From Erysipelotrichales bacterium (GTDB lineage: Bacteria > Bacillota_I > Bacilli_A > Erysipelotrichales > Erysipelotrichaceae), in assembly GCA_910576345.1 (NCBI GenBank), contig CAJTIT010000005.1:1-64000 (forward strand): a stretch of 64,000 nucleotides of DNA. Reading direction: 5' to 3'. Below the pieces are notes generated by a model, which had not been told where the DNA came from, searched no databases, and saw only the letters and a program-made list of their open reading frames with translations. A program made the position numbers and the translations under genes. Positions 38,310 to 47,829 of the stretch are shown here, in pieces. Position 1 is the first letter of the stretch. Every line of letters starts with the position of its first letter.

Positions 38310-38634
38310 ACGCAACATGCAGGCGTGGGCATTACTCGCCCTTTTCGGCTCGTAAAGCCACCCCTGCGGTCAGAAAAATCCTCCGATTTTTCCGACTGCG
38401 TTTACAGGGTGTAACACACTACACTTTGCTCTGCAAAGTCGTGTGCCAGACGTTCCCTCTGGACTCCCTTAAAGCAGGGCTTACGCCCTGCCCATCCTCT
38501 GCCTTGCGGCTTCGGATGGAAGAATGTGCGGTGACAGTCGGCGGCTCCCGTGGGGGTATCCCAAAAACACCGTCACCACCGTCACCAACCGTCACCCTCT
38601 GGGAGATTACCCGCCGAAGAAAGGAAGATGAATT
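38310..38634 (+). other. Candidate oriT region of nested element
   Basis: This gene-free stretch ends directly at the relaxase gene and is rich in inverted repeats: GCAGGGC/GCCCTGC with a TTAC loop, ACTTTGC/GCAAAGT with a TCT loop, and a longer pair GTAAACGCA/TGCGTTTAC that frames the left half. MobV relaxases usually act on hairpin-containing sites just upstream of their own gene. The exact nick site cannot be read from sequence alone. Confidence 0.45.
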
Positions 38635-39600
38635 ATGCCCTATGCAATCCTGCGTTTCCAGAAACGCAAGGCAGGCGGCGTTGCGGCTTGCGAACGCCAC
38701 AACGAACGGAAGAAAGAAGCCTATAAAAGCAACCCAGACATTGACGTGGGACGCTCCAAAGATAACTACCATCTTGTGAAGCCGCCCCGCTACACCTACA
38801 AGAAAGAGATAAACCGAATGGTGGCTGAAGCAGGGTGCAGGACGAGGAAAGACAGCGTGATGATGGTGGAAACGCTCATCACCGCTTCGCCCGAATTTAT
38901 GAACCAGTTACCGCCCGAAGAACAAAAAGCGTATTTCCAGACGGCTCTTGACTTCATTTCGGAGCGTGTGGGAAAGCAGAATATCCTCTCCGCAGTCGTC
39001 CACATGGACGAGAAAACGCCCCATATGCACCTATGCTTTGTGCCGTTTACGCCCGACAACAAGCTGTCAGCGAAGTCTATTTTAGGCAACCAAAAGAGCC
39101 TTTCCGAATGGCAGACCGCCTACCATGAGCGTATGTCCGCACGGTGGAGCGAGTTGGAAAGAGGTCAGTCCTCAATGGAAACGAAGCGGAAACACATCCC
39201 CACATGGCTCTACAAGTTGGGCGGCAGGCTGGATAAACAGTATGAAGAAATCGTGTCTGCCCTCTCCGATATTAACGCCTTTAACGCAGGAAAGAAGCGT
39301 GACAAGGCTCTGGAACTGATTGCGGCATGGCTCCCAGACGTGGAGAAATTCTCTAAGGAAATCGGCAAACAGAGAGCTTATATCGACAGCTTGAAAGAGA
39401 GAATCGGGCAGGAATCCGATTATGCGGGGCGTATGCGTGATGAAAAGTACGAGCAGGAATTAAAGGTACAGAAAGCCAACCAGAGGATATTTGAATTGCA
39501 GAAAACCAATCAGCAGATGGAAAGGTTATTGAAAAAAATACCGCCAGAAGTATTAGAAGAATTGCAGAAAAGCAATCGGAATAGAGCGAAAGAAAGGTAG
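38635..39600 (+). CDS. tnpZ: MobV-family relaxase (TnpZ-like)
   Basis: A 321-residue mobilization relaxase. The opening MPYAILRFQKRKAGGVAACERHNER fits MobV/Pre proteins, and the metal-binding motif is intact in VVHMDEKTPHMHLCFVPF (HxDExxPHxH, about residues 122-133). A long helical coiled-coil tail follows (about 230-321). It would nick oriT and pilot the excised element through a transfer channel supplied in trans. The homologue in Tn4451 is TnpZ. An AAAGGAAG site precedes the ATG. Confidence 0.88.
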   Translation: MPYAILRFQKRKAGGVAACERHNERKKEAYKSNPDIDVGRSKDNYHLVKPPRYTYKKEINRMVAEAGCRTRKDSVMMVETLITASPEFMNQLPPEEQKAYFQTALDFISERVGKQNILSAVVHMDEKTPHMHLCFVPFTPDNKLSAKSILGNQKSLSEWQTAYHERMSARWSELERGQSSMETKRKHIPTWLYKLGGRLDKQYEEIVSALSDINAFNAGKKRDKALELIAAWLPDVEKFSKEIGKQRAYIDSLKERIGQESDYAGRMRDEKYEQELKVQKANQRIFELQKTNQQMERLLKKIPPEVLEELQKSNRNRAKER

Positions 39601-39608
39601 AAATGTGA

Positions 39609-40463
39609 ATGAAGAAACAGGATTTTAAGGTATTAAAGACCGCAGATTTATATCCGTTTCCCGATAACCCGTTTCATGTAGTGGAGGACGAAATGTTATC
39701 AGAATTAGCAGAGAGTATCAAAGAGTTTGGAATCGTAACGCCGATTATCACACGCCCGAAAGAGGACGGGAATGGCTATGAAATCATTGCAGGACAGCGG
39801 CGCGTCCGTGCTTCGGAGCTTGCAGGGTTAAACACAATCCCCGCTTTTGTCCTGCCCTTAGACCGTGACCGAGCCATCATCACCCTTGTGGACAGCAATT
39901 TGCAACGAGAAAATATCCTGCCGAGCGAGCGGGCGTTTGCCTACAAGATGAAATCCGAAGCCATGAAGCGGCAGGGTTTCCGCACAGACTTAACCTCGTC
40001 ACAAGTTGGGACGAGGTTGCGGACAGACGATAAGGTGGCACAGGGCTTCGGCGTTGGCAGGATGACCGTGCAGAGATTTATCCGCTTGACGGAACTGATA
40101 CCGCCGATTTTGCAGATGGTGGACGAGGGGAAAATCGCCCTCACGCCTGCGGTGGAGCTGTCCTTTTTGAAGAAAGACGAGCAGGAAAATCTACTCGCCA
40201 CAATGGAGAGCGAAGAAGCAACGCCCTCACTCTCACAGGCACAGCGGATGAAAAGCCTTAGCCAGAGCGGGCGGCTTGACATGGATATGATATTTTCCAT
40301 TATGACCGAGGAAAAGGGAAACCAGAAAGAAACCTTGAAAATCAACACAAGCAAGCTGAAAAAATATTTTCCGAAGAACACAACGCCGAAGCAGATGGAG
40401 GACGCCATCATCAAACTGTTAGAGCGTGAATTGCAGAGGAAACGGGGCAGGGACAGCCGCTAA
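39609..40463 (+). CDS. ParB/Spo0J-family protein
   Basis: A 284-residue ParB-type protein, eight bases after the relaxase gene. The N-terminal nuclease-like domain has the ParB box GYEIIAGQRRVRASELAGLNTIPAFV (GxRR) and DSNLQRENILPSERAFAYKMK; a helix-turn-helix follows (FGVGRMTVQRFIRLTELI). No parA is present, as is usual in these elements, so it may serve mobilization, regulation or partition of the circular form rather than a complete partition system. Confidence 0.88.
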   Translation: MKKQDFKVLKTADLYPFPDNPFHVVEDEMLSELAESIKEFGIVTPIITRPKEDGNGYEIIAGQRRVRASELAGLNTIPAFVLPLDRDRAIITLVDSNLQRENILPSERAFAYKMKSEAMKRQGFRTDLTSSQVGTRLRTDDKVAQGFGVGRMTVQRFIRLTELIPPILQMVDEGKIALTPAVELSFLKKDEQENLLATMESEEATPSLSQAQRMKSLSQSGRLDMDMIFSIMTEEKGNQKETLKINTSKLKKYFPKNTTPKQMEDAIIKLLERELQRKRGRDSR

Positions 40464-40506
40464 TCTTCTTTTTTCGGGAGGTAAATACAGAAAGTTGAGG
40501 TAGAAA

Positions 40507-40737
40507 ATGAAAGAAATCCAGTACGAGATTGTAAAGAAAATCGCCGTATTGTCCATGAGCGACAGCGGCTACGCAAAGGAAATCAACTTGATTTCATGGA
40601 ACGGGAACGAGCCGAAGTATGACATCCGCAGTTTTTCTCCCAACCATGAGAAGTGCGGAAAGGGAATCACGTTGACTGCCGATGAAGCGGCGGCTCTCCT
40701 TAAAGCATTGCAGGAAGAATTGAACAGCGGGGATTGA
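40507..40737 (+). CDS. PC4/YdbC-like single-strand DNA-binding protein
   Basis: A 76-residue protein of the YdbC type, the bacterial relatives of the PC4 coactivator fold. Landmarks are KKIAVLSMSDSGYAKEINLISWNGNEPKYDIRSF, with an Asp-Ile-Arg strand typical of the family, and a C-terminal helix (TADEAAALLKALQEELNS). Such proteins bind single-stranded DNA, which would suit transfer or replication intermediates of the element. It has a weak ribosome binding site (TTGAGG). Confidence 0.75.
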   Translation: MKEIQYEIVKKIAVLSMSDSGYAKEINLISWNGNEPKYDIRSFSPNHEKCGKGITLTADEAAALLKALQEELNSGD

Positions 40738-40807
40738 TTGTGTCTGATTGGCAGGAGGGGACGTTTTCAGACGCTCCCCTGCCCTGTCTGGAAAGGAAGA
40801 TTTGAAT

Positions 40808-40999
40808 ATGGGCGAGGATAAGACAACGAACAAAAAGAGAAAGCGTATCATGCCAAAAGCACAAGTGCAGGTAATTATCAGTCGGGAATATGTCGGCACA
40901 CAGACCGTTGCCGAAGCGTTTATCCCGATTATCTCCGAAGATATACGGAGGGGGATTGCCAAAGATGACACCTTCGACAATGAGGATATATCCGCTTAG
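40808..40999 (+). CDS. tnpW: Transposon-encoded protein TnpW
   Basis: A 63-residue protein with MPKAQVQVIISREYVGTQTVAEAFIPII, the conserved core of TnpW proteins that accompany large serine recombinases in Tn4451-like elements. The ATG at 40808 follows GGAAAGGAAGA; upstream in-frame codons lack such a site. The function is unknown; placement just before the recombinase suggests a regulatory or accessory role. The end is acidic. Confidence 0.75.
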   Translation: MGEDKTTNKKRKRIMPKAQVQVIISREYVGTQTVAEAFIPIISEDIRRGIAKDDTFDNEDISA

Positions 41000-41053
41000 A
41001 ATGTACGCAATGGAACATGAAATTAAGTAGAGCAAGGACGGAGGTTTAACAGT

Positions 41054-43069
41054 ATGGCAGGGATAAGAACGGGGAATCAGATTTATGAAGTCGGCATTTA
41101 CTGCCGCTTGTCAAGGGACGATGGCACGGAAAACGAGAGTGCGAGCATTGCCACGCAGAAATCCATCCTCACGGATTATGTGAAAAAGCAGGGCTGGCAT
41201 TTGGCAAAAACGTATGTGGACGATGGTTACTCTGGTACGAATTTCCAAAGACCGAGCTTCCAGAACATGATTAAGGACATTGAAAACGGACGGATAAACT
41301 GCGTGATTACGAAAGATTTATCACGTTTAGGGAGGAACTACCTTGACTGCGGATTATATTTGGAAGTCTTTTTCCCAGAGCATAATGTGAGGTATATAGC
41401 GGTCAATGACGGCGTGGACACGCTCAATAAATCGGCGATGGACATCACTCCATTCCGCAATATCCTCAATGAAATGTATTCTGCTGATGTGTCGGTCAAG
41501 ATAAAATCGGCGTACCGTGCGAGGTTTCAGCAGGGGAAATTCATGGGGACGTATGCGCCCTATGGGTATATCAAAGACCCTGCCGACCACAACCATCTGC
41601 TGATAGATGATAAGGTGGCGCACGTTGTAAGGGAGATATTTGACCTTGCACTTGCGGGAAACGGAATCTCCAAAATCCGCAAGCACATCAATAAACAGCA
41701 CATTTTACGCCCTGCCGCTTATGCGGCAGAACAGGGGGCGACAGGCTATGAAAGATACTTTGAGGATAACGAAGAAAACCGTTATATTTGGAGTGAGAAC
41801 AGTGTGAGGGGCATTTTAAGAAGCCCGATATATGCGGGAAACCTTGCAGGCTACAAGCGGATTGCCGCCAATATGAAAAGCAAGAAACGCCCATCTAAGC
41901 TGCCCGAAGAATGGGAAGTGATACCCAATACCCACGAGGGGATAGTTACGCAGGAGGAATTTGATATTGTCCAACAGCTTATGACGAGCCGCAGACGGGA
42001 AAAGAATAAGGCCGGTTTTGAGAATATCTTTGCAGGAGTTATCAAGTGTGCGGACTGCGGCTACGCTCTTCGGGCTATGAGTGCCAACAGAAGAAAACGC
42101 CCCGACATCATCGACTGCGTACAATATACCTGCAATAATTATGGCAGATATGGCAACGTCATGTGTACTGCACACGCCATTGAAGCAAGGGATTTATTTA
42201 ACGCCGTCCTTGCCGACATTAACCGTTTTGCGGATATGGCGGTGAATGACGAGCGGGCGGTAAGGGCGATTGAGAAGCGGCTCACGGAAACAGACCAGAG
42301 CAAGGCAAAGGCAATGGAGAAAGAGCGGAAGAAGCTGAACAAACGCCTTACGGAGCTTGACAGGCTGTTTTCCTCTCTCTATGAGGATAAGGTCATGGAG
42401 CGTATCACCGAGCGGAATTTCGAGATGATGTCGGGGAAATACCAGAAAGAACAGCTTGAAATCGAAGCAAGGCTGAAAGAGGTAACGGAAACCCTTAATG
42501 AAAGCTATGAGAAATCGCAGGGAATCCGTGACTTCCTCTCCCTTATCCGCAACTATCAAGGCTTAAAGGAACTGGACGCAACGGTTGTAAACGCCTTGAT
42601 AGACAAGATACTTGTTTCGGAGCGTGAGAAGTCAGCGGACGGAACGGTTAGGCAGGAAATCAAGATTTATTATAAATTCATCGGCTTTGTCGGTGAATTA
42701 CATATCACACCCACGAAGCGGTGGACAGCGTTAAAGCCTAAGAATTGTACAGTGTGCGGCGTTGAATACGTCCCCCGCTCCGCAATATCGAAGTATTGTC
42801 CAGAGTGCAGGGGAAAGATAAGAAAGGCTCAAGGGACAGAAACGAAACGCAGGAGCAGGGAACGAAGCAGACAGGCATGTATTGAACTGTCCGCAAAAAA
42901 TGACCGACTGAGGAAAGCCAGCGATACTTGCGACTGGAACATGAGGACAGCGAGAGCTTCGTGTCCTACTTTACCGTCAATGCCATTGTGGGCGAACTGG
43001 ATTTTCCGTCCAGTGAGATATTCTACTTCCAGCAACAGCAGTTCACTTTCCCTGTTGATACGAGCATGA
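41054..43069 (+). CDS. tnpX: Large serine recombinase (TnpX/TndX-like), reading through element end
   Basis: The recombinase that integrates and excises the nested element. The catalytic domain begins with YEVGIYCRLSRDDG (nucleophile Ser in RLSRDD) and contains NCVITKDLSRLGRNYLDCG; a recombinase domain, a zinc-ribbon segment (IKCADCGYALR ... YTCNNYGRYGNVMCTAH) and a long coiled coil follow. Only 619 codons lie inside the element. The last 52 codons are read from orf16 DNA in the wrong frame and are not native. In the excised circle the frame would read NDRL, ATG, TAG across the joined ends and stop after 620 residues. A CGGAGG site precedes the ATG. Confidence 0.93.
   Translation: MAGIRTGNQIYEVGIYCRLSRDDGTENESASIATQKSILTDYVKKQGWHLAKTYVDDGYSGTNFQRPSFQNMIKDIENGRINCVITKDLSRLGRNYLDCGLYLEVFFPEHNVRYIAVNDGVDTLNKSAMDITPFRNILNEMYSADVSVKIKSAYRARFQQGKFMGTYAPYGYIKDPADHNHLLIDDKVAHVVREIFDLALAGNGISKIRKHINKQHILRPAAYAAEQGATGYERYFEDNEENRYIWSENSVRGILRSPIYAGNLAGYKRIAANMKSKKRPSKLPEEWEVIPNTHEGIVTQEEFDIVQQLMTSRRREKNKAGFENIFAGVIKCADCGYALRAMSANRRKRPDIIDCVQYTCNNYGRYGNVMCTAHAIEARDLFNAVLADINRFADMAVNDERAVRAIEKRLTETDQSKAKAMEKERKKLNKRLTELDRLFSSLYEDKVMERITERNFEMMSGKYQKEQLEIEARLKEVTETLNESYEKSQGIRDFLSLIRNYQGLKELDATVVNALIDKILVSEREKSADGTVRQEIKIYYKFIGFVGELHITPTKRWTALKPKNCTVCGVEYVPRSAISKYCPECRGKIRKAQGTETKRRSRERSRQACIELSAKNDRLRKASDTCDWNMRTARASCPTLPSMPLWANWIFRPVRYSTSSNSSSLSLLIRA
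42888..42911 (+). repeat. Right end of nested element: inverted repeat and GA core
   Basis: TGTCCGCAAAA at 42888-42898, reverse complement of the left-end repeat, then GA at 42910-42911. Distances to the core mirror the left end. Confidence 0.8.
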
Positions 43070-44655
43070 ATGTAGAAATCGTGGGAAACAGAAAAGCGTT
43101 ATCGACTGTCCGCAACAAGAAAAAAGAGCTGAAAGATTTGGATAACCACGCCTATCAGTCTGGAAGCGAAACCAGCTCAAACGTGGTGGACGCATTAGAC
43201 AGCGTGGACGAGCTGGAAACCGATTTAGACCAGAGCAAGGAAAGTATGTATAAACTTTCTTACGTTATCCGTGTGTCAGCTCCCGACCTTGACGAACTGA
43301 AACGACGCTGTGATGAAGTCAAGGATTTTTACGACGACCTCAATGTAAAGTTAGTCCGTCCTGCTGGGGATATGCTGGGGCTTCACTCTGAATTTCTTCC
43401 CGCCAGCAAGCGTTACATCAATGACTATGTGCAGTATGTGAAATCCGACTTCTTGGCAGGGCTTGGCTTCGGAGCGACACAACAGCTTGGCGAGAATACA
43501 GGTATCTATATCGGCTATTCCGTGGACACGGGAAGAAACGTCTATTTACAGCCGTCCCTTGCTTCACAGGGTATCAAGGGGACAGTCACTAACGCTTTAG
43601 CGTCTGCCTTTGTAGGAAGTCTTGGTGGTGGAAAATCATTCTGCAACAATCTGATTGTCTATTATTCCGTCCTCTTTGGCGGACAGGCGGTCATTCTCGA
43701 CCCTAAGAGCGAGCGTGGCAACTGGAAAGAAACGCTTCCAGAGATAGCCCATGAAATCAATATCGTCAACCTTACCAGCGATAAGGAAAACGCTGGGCTT
43801 CTTGACCCGTTCGTGATTATGAAGAATGTAAAGGACGCTGAAAGTCTGGCGATAGACATTCTCACATTCCTTACGGGGATTTCCTCTAGGGACGGTGAAA
43901 AATTCCCTGTCCTTAGAAAAGCGGTGCGAGCCGTGACCCAGAGCGATCAGCGAGGACTTCTCCATGTGATAGACGAGCTACGCAGAGAGGACACGGTGAT
44001 AGCCCGCAATATTGCCGACCATATCGACAGCTTTACAGACTATGACTTTGCACATCTGCTGTTTTCGGACGGTTCAGTGTCTAACGCTATCAGCTTGGAC
44101 AACCAGCTCAACATCATACAGGTGGCAGATTTGGTACTTCCCGACAAGGACACGACCTTTGAGGAATACACGACCATTGAACTGCTGTCCGTGGCTATGC
44201 TGATTGTCATTTCCACTTTTGCCTTAGACTTCATTCATTCAGACCGCAGTATCTTTAAAATCGTGGATTTAGATGAAGCGTGGGCGTTCCTCAACGTGGC
44301 ACAGGGCGAAACCCTCTCGAACAAGCTGGTGCGTGCGGGACGTGCTATGCAGGCGGGCGTGTACTTCGTCACACAATCCTCTGGCGACGTGTCAAAGGAG
44401 AGCTTGAAAAACAATATCGGTTTGAAGTTTGCCTTTAGAAGTACCGACATCAATGAGATAAAGCAGACCCTTGAATTTTTCGGTATCGACAAGGACGACG
44501 AGAACAACCAGAAACGACTTCGTGACTTGGAGAACGGACAATGCCTGCTTCAAGATTTATACGGGCGTGTGGGCGTGGTGCAGATACACCCTGTCTTTGA
44601 AGAATTACTGCACGCCTTTGATACCAGACCGCCCGTGAAAAGCGAGGTGGAGTGA
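42912..44655 (+). pseudogene. orf16 (VirB4-like ATPase), 3' fragment
   Basis: The remaining 580 codons of orf16 continue in the same frame as the 5' part once the nested element is removed. They contain the ATPase core: Walker A SLGGGKSFCNN, ILDPKSERGNW, Walker B FKIVDLDEAWAFL, and GVYFVTQSSGDVSKESLKNNI. A TTG at 42928 could restart translation (MRLEHEDSES) but lacks a convincing ribosome binding site. The encoded protein would energize the conjugation channel. Its end overlaps the orf15 start (GTGATGA), as in Tn916. Confidence 0.92.
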
Positions 44656-45326
44656 TGAAAGATAGGATAAAGGGGCTTCTGACAAGAAAGAAGCTCTTTC
44701 GTTTTTTCAAGATTGCTCTGATAGTCATTTTTACCTCTGTTGTGTTCCTCTCCCTGTTCGGGACGGTGGCTCATGCCACGGGGCTGGTTGATGATACCGT
44801 CAATGCGGACAACCTGTATTCACAGTACCCGCTGGAAAACTACCAGCTTGACTTCTATGTGGACAATAGCTGGGGCTGGCTTCCGTGGAACTGGCTGGAC
44901 GGTATCGGGAAGTCCGTACAATACGGATTGTACTGTATCACCAATTTTATCTGGACTATCAGTCTGTATCTATCCAACGCCACGGGGTACGTCGTCCAGC
45001 AGGCATATAAGCTGGACTTCATCAATGACATGGCAGACAGTATCGGAAAGAGCATACAGACCCTAGCGGGCGTGACGGAAAACGGCTTCGGAAGCACAGG
45101 CTTTTATGTAGGCTTCCTGCTTCTCATTATCCTTGTGGTGGGTATCTATGTAGCCTACACGGGACTTATCAAGCGAGAAACCAGCAAGGCATTACACGCC
45201 GTTATCAACTTCGTTGTGGTGTTCGTGCTGTCCGCTTCCTTTATCGCCTACGCTCCCGACTATATCAAGAAAATCAATGACTTTTCTTCGGATATTTCCA
45301 CGGCTTCGCTGGATTTGGGGACATAA
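44655..45326 (+). pseudogene. orf15 (VirB6-like channel protein), N-terminal part, frameshifted
   Basis: First part (223 codons) of the polytopic channel protein Orf15. It starts MKDRIKGLLTRKKLFRFFK, has a signal or anchor helix and several membrane helices, and ends FSSDISTASLDLGT then TAA. The rest of the protein continues in another frame two bases later. The distance between the two frames is one base short of a multiple of three, so a single-base deletion near 45324 explains the break. A sequencing error at the short A/T run is possible, as is translational restart at the ATG that follows. Confidence 0.82.
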
Positions 45327-45328
45327 TC

Positions 45329-46804
45329 ATGCTTCCCGACAGTGACAGTGCTGGAAAAGACAGCGTGGACTTGATAAGGGACAGCCTGTTTTCCATACAG
45401 GTACAACAGCCGTGGCTACTTTTGCAGTTCGGCAACAGCGATATAGAAGAAATCGGGGCTGACCGTGTGGAAGCTCTGGTATCTGCCAGTCCGTCAGCAG
45501 ACGACGGGGCGACCCGTGAGGACGTAGTGAAAACGGAAATCGAGGATAACGACAACGACAATCTGACGATACCGCAGGTCATCAACCGTCTGGGAATGGT
45601 GTTCTTCCTGCTTATCTTCAATCTGGGGATAACGATATTTGTTTTCCTGCTCACAGGCATGATGATATTCTCCCAGATATTGTTTATCATCTTCGCTATG
45701 TTCCTGCCTATCAGCTTTCTTTTAAGCATGATACCCAGCTATGAGAACATGGCGAAACAGGCAATCGTGCGAGTGTTCAATACGATTATGACAAGGGCGG
45801 GCATTACCCTTATTGTTACGGTGGCTTTTTCTATTTCCAGTATGTTCTACAACATATCCACCGATTATCCGTTCTTTATGATTGCGTTCTTGCAGATAGT
45901 ATGTTTCGCTGGTATCTACATGAAGCTGGGCGACCTTATGAGTATGTTCAGCTTAAATGCTGGGGACAGCCAGAGCATGGGACGCAGGATATTCCGCCGT
46001 CCGTATCTGTTTATGCGACACAGGGCTAGGCGTATGGAACACCGTATCGCAAGGGCGGTTGGAAAAGGAAGTATGGTCGGTGCTGGAACGGGAGCTATGG
46101 CGGGAGCGGTTCTTTCTTCTGCTGGAAGCAAACAATCCCATGCCGGCACGACCCGCAAGCGTGACAATACTTCTTTCGGAAGCCGAGCGGGTTCAGCCGT
46201 GGGTGCGGTGCTTGATACGAAAAACAAGGTCAAGGACAAGGCAACGGCTGTCAAGGAGAATATCAAGGATATGCCGACCCAGACCGCCTATGCCTTGCAC
46301 TCCGCAAAGGAAAAGGCAAAGGAAAATGTGTCCGACTTCAAGCGTGGCATTGTGCAGGGACAGGAAACCAGACAGAGCCAGCGTGCCGACAAACTCCAAC
46401 AGCACAGACAGAATATCGCTGACAAGCGTATGGAGCTTCAAAAAGCACAGGAAGCAAAACAAGCTGGCAGAACGACGGACGGATCAGCGACAACAGGAGC
46501 TACCCGTCCCCATGACAGACCTGTGACCGCTTCTCCTGCTTCTAAGACCGATACAGGAAAAGTGCAGGAAATCAAGCGTCCTGTCACATCTGATAGGACA
46601 AGCACTGATAAGGTACATACCGAGCCGACAAAGGCACAGCCTGTCAAGGAGCGTCCGCTTGCTTCAAAATCTGCTGAACCTGTATTGCAGAAACATGGAA
46701 CTAGGCTCAATGGTGTGGAGCTGAACCAGCAGACCACCAGAAAGGAACGAAACATCAAGAAAGCGACCCTAAACTTGACAGGAAAGAAAGGACGTAAGAA
46801 ATGA
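45329..46804 (+). pseudogene. orf15 (VirB6-like channel protein), C-terminal part
   Basis: Second part (491 codons) of Orf15. It begins MLPDSDSAGKDSVDLIRDSLFS, contains the conserved membrane helices (LGMVFFLLIFNLGITIFVFLLTGMMIF and following) and a long hydrophilic C-terminal tail rich in Lys, Gln, Thr and Pro. Together with the preceding fragment it would form a protein of about 716 residues, close to Tn916 Orf15. If ribosomes restart at its ATG, both halves might be made; otherwise the channel is incomplete. The stop overlaps the orf14 ATG by four bases. Confidence 0.82.
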
Positions 46805-47808
46805 AATTAAGACATATCGCCCTTATCGGCAGTCTGTTTCCCTTTCTTCTTGCGATAGTGCTTTTCTTTGGCGTGCTTATCAGTGCCGAGGACGACGACG
46901 GGGGCGGTGGTTCTTCCTCATGGGTAACGGGCATGAACCTGTCCGCAGAGGTGTTGAAACATCAGCCTATGGTGGAGAAATACGCTAAAGAGTACGGCAT
47001 TTCCGAGTACGTCCCCTATCTGCTGGCAATCATATAGGTGGAAAGTGGCGGGACAGCCGAGGACGTTATGCAGAGTTCCGAGAGCATGGGCTTACCGCCT
47101 AACTCCCTTGATACGGAAAGCTCAATCAAGCAGGGGTGCAAATATTTTGCGTCCCTGCTTTCTTCAGCAGAAAGTCAAGGCATAGAGGATATAAACGTCG
47201 TGATACAGTCCTATAACTATGGCGGGGGCTATATCGGCTATGTGGCTAAGAACGGGAAAAAGCACAGCTTCACGCTGGCAGAGAATTTCGCCCGTGACAA
47301 GTCTGGTGGGAAGAAAGTCACCTACACGAACCCTATCGCTGTCGCCCGCAATGGTGGCTGGCGTTACGGATATGGAAATATGTTCTATGTGGAGCTTGTC
47401 AGCCAGTATCTCACGGTCAGTCAAGTATCGGGCGAGCTGGCACAGAAGATAATGAATGAAGCTCTGAAATATCAAGGCTGGGACTATGTGTATGGCGGGA
47501 GCAACCCTAACACTTCTTTTGACTGTTCGGGGCTGGTTCAATGGTGCTACGGCAAGGCAGGCATTTCCTTACCGAGAACGGCACAGGCGCAGTATGACGC
47601 TACCCAGCATATCCCGCTATCACAGGCACAGGCTGGGGATTTGGTGTTCTTCCACAGCACCTATGACGCAGGAAGCTATGTAACGCACGTCGGTATCTAT
47701 GTGGGAAACAATCAGATGTATCATGCTGGCGACCCGATAGGCTACGCTGATTTGAACAATAGCTACTGGCAACAGCACCTTATCGGAGCTGGCAGAATTA
47801 AGCAATAG
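46801..47808 (+). pseudogene. orf14 (CwlT-like two-domain wall hydrolase) with in-frame amber codon
   Basis: Orf14 opens the wall for the conjugation channel. It has a membrane helix (about 8-30), a lysozyme-like domain and a C-terminal NlpC/P60 peptidase with Cys in TSFDCSGLVQW and His in THVGIYVG. At codon 79 (47035-47037) the frame reads TAG between LLAII and VESGG. Related proteins have Gln there, so CAG to TAG is the likely change. The following GTG could restart translation, but would give a protein without membrane anchor and with the catalytic Glu of the lysozyme domain at its second residue. Everything else is in frame, so this is one point mutation. Confidence 0.85.
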
Positions 47809-47829
47809 AAAGAAAGGAATGGAAATATC

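Larger units (their letters stand above)
32334..42911 (+). mobile_element. Tn4451-like mobilizable element (10,578 bp) inserted in orf16
   Basis: The element carries tnpV, a cargo block, sigma-like genes, a RepA-like ATPase, a MobV relaxase, ParB, a PC4-like protein, tnpW and a large serine recombinase at its right end. Its ends are fixed by reconstruction of orf16: GA is present at 32332-32333 and 42910-42911 and only one GA is needed in the intact gene. TnpX and TndX recombinases exchange at GA dinucleotides. The inverted sequence TTTTGCGGACA lies 13 bases from the GA at each end (32345-32355 and 42888-42898), probable recombinase sites. Gene content is consistently more GC-rich than the cargo block at its left. 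Confidence 0.92.

Noticed and set aside
42912-43069. Last 52 residues of the recombinase frame as a genuine protein domain
   Set aside because: This DNA is orf16 coding sequence in another frame, proven by the in-frame reconstruction of orf16.
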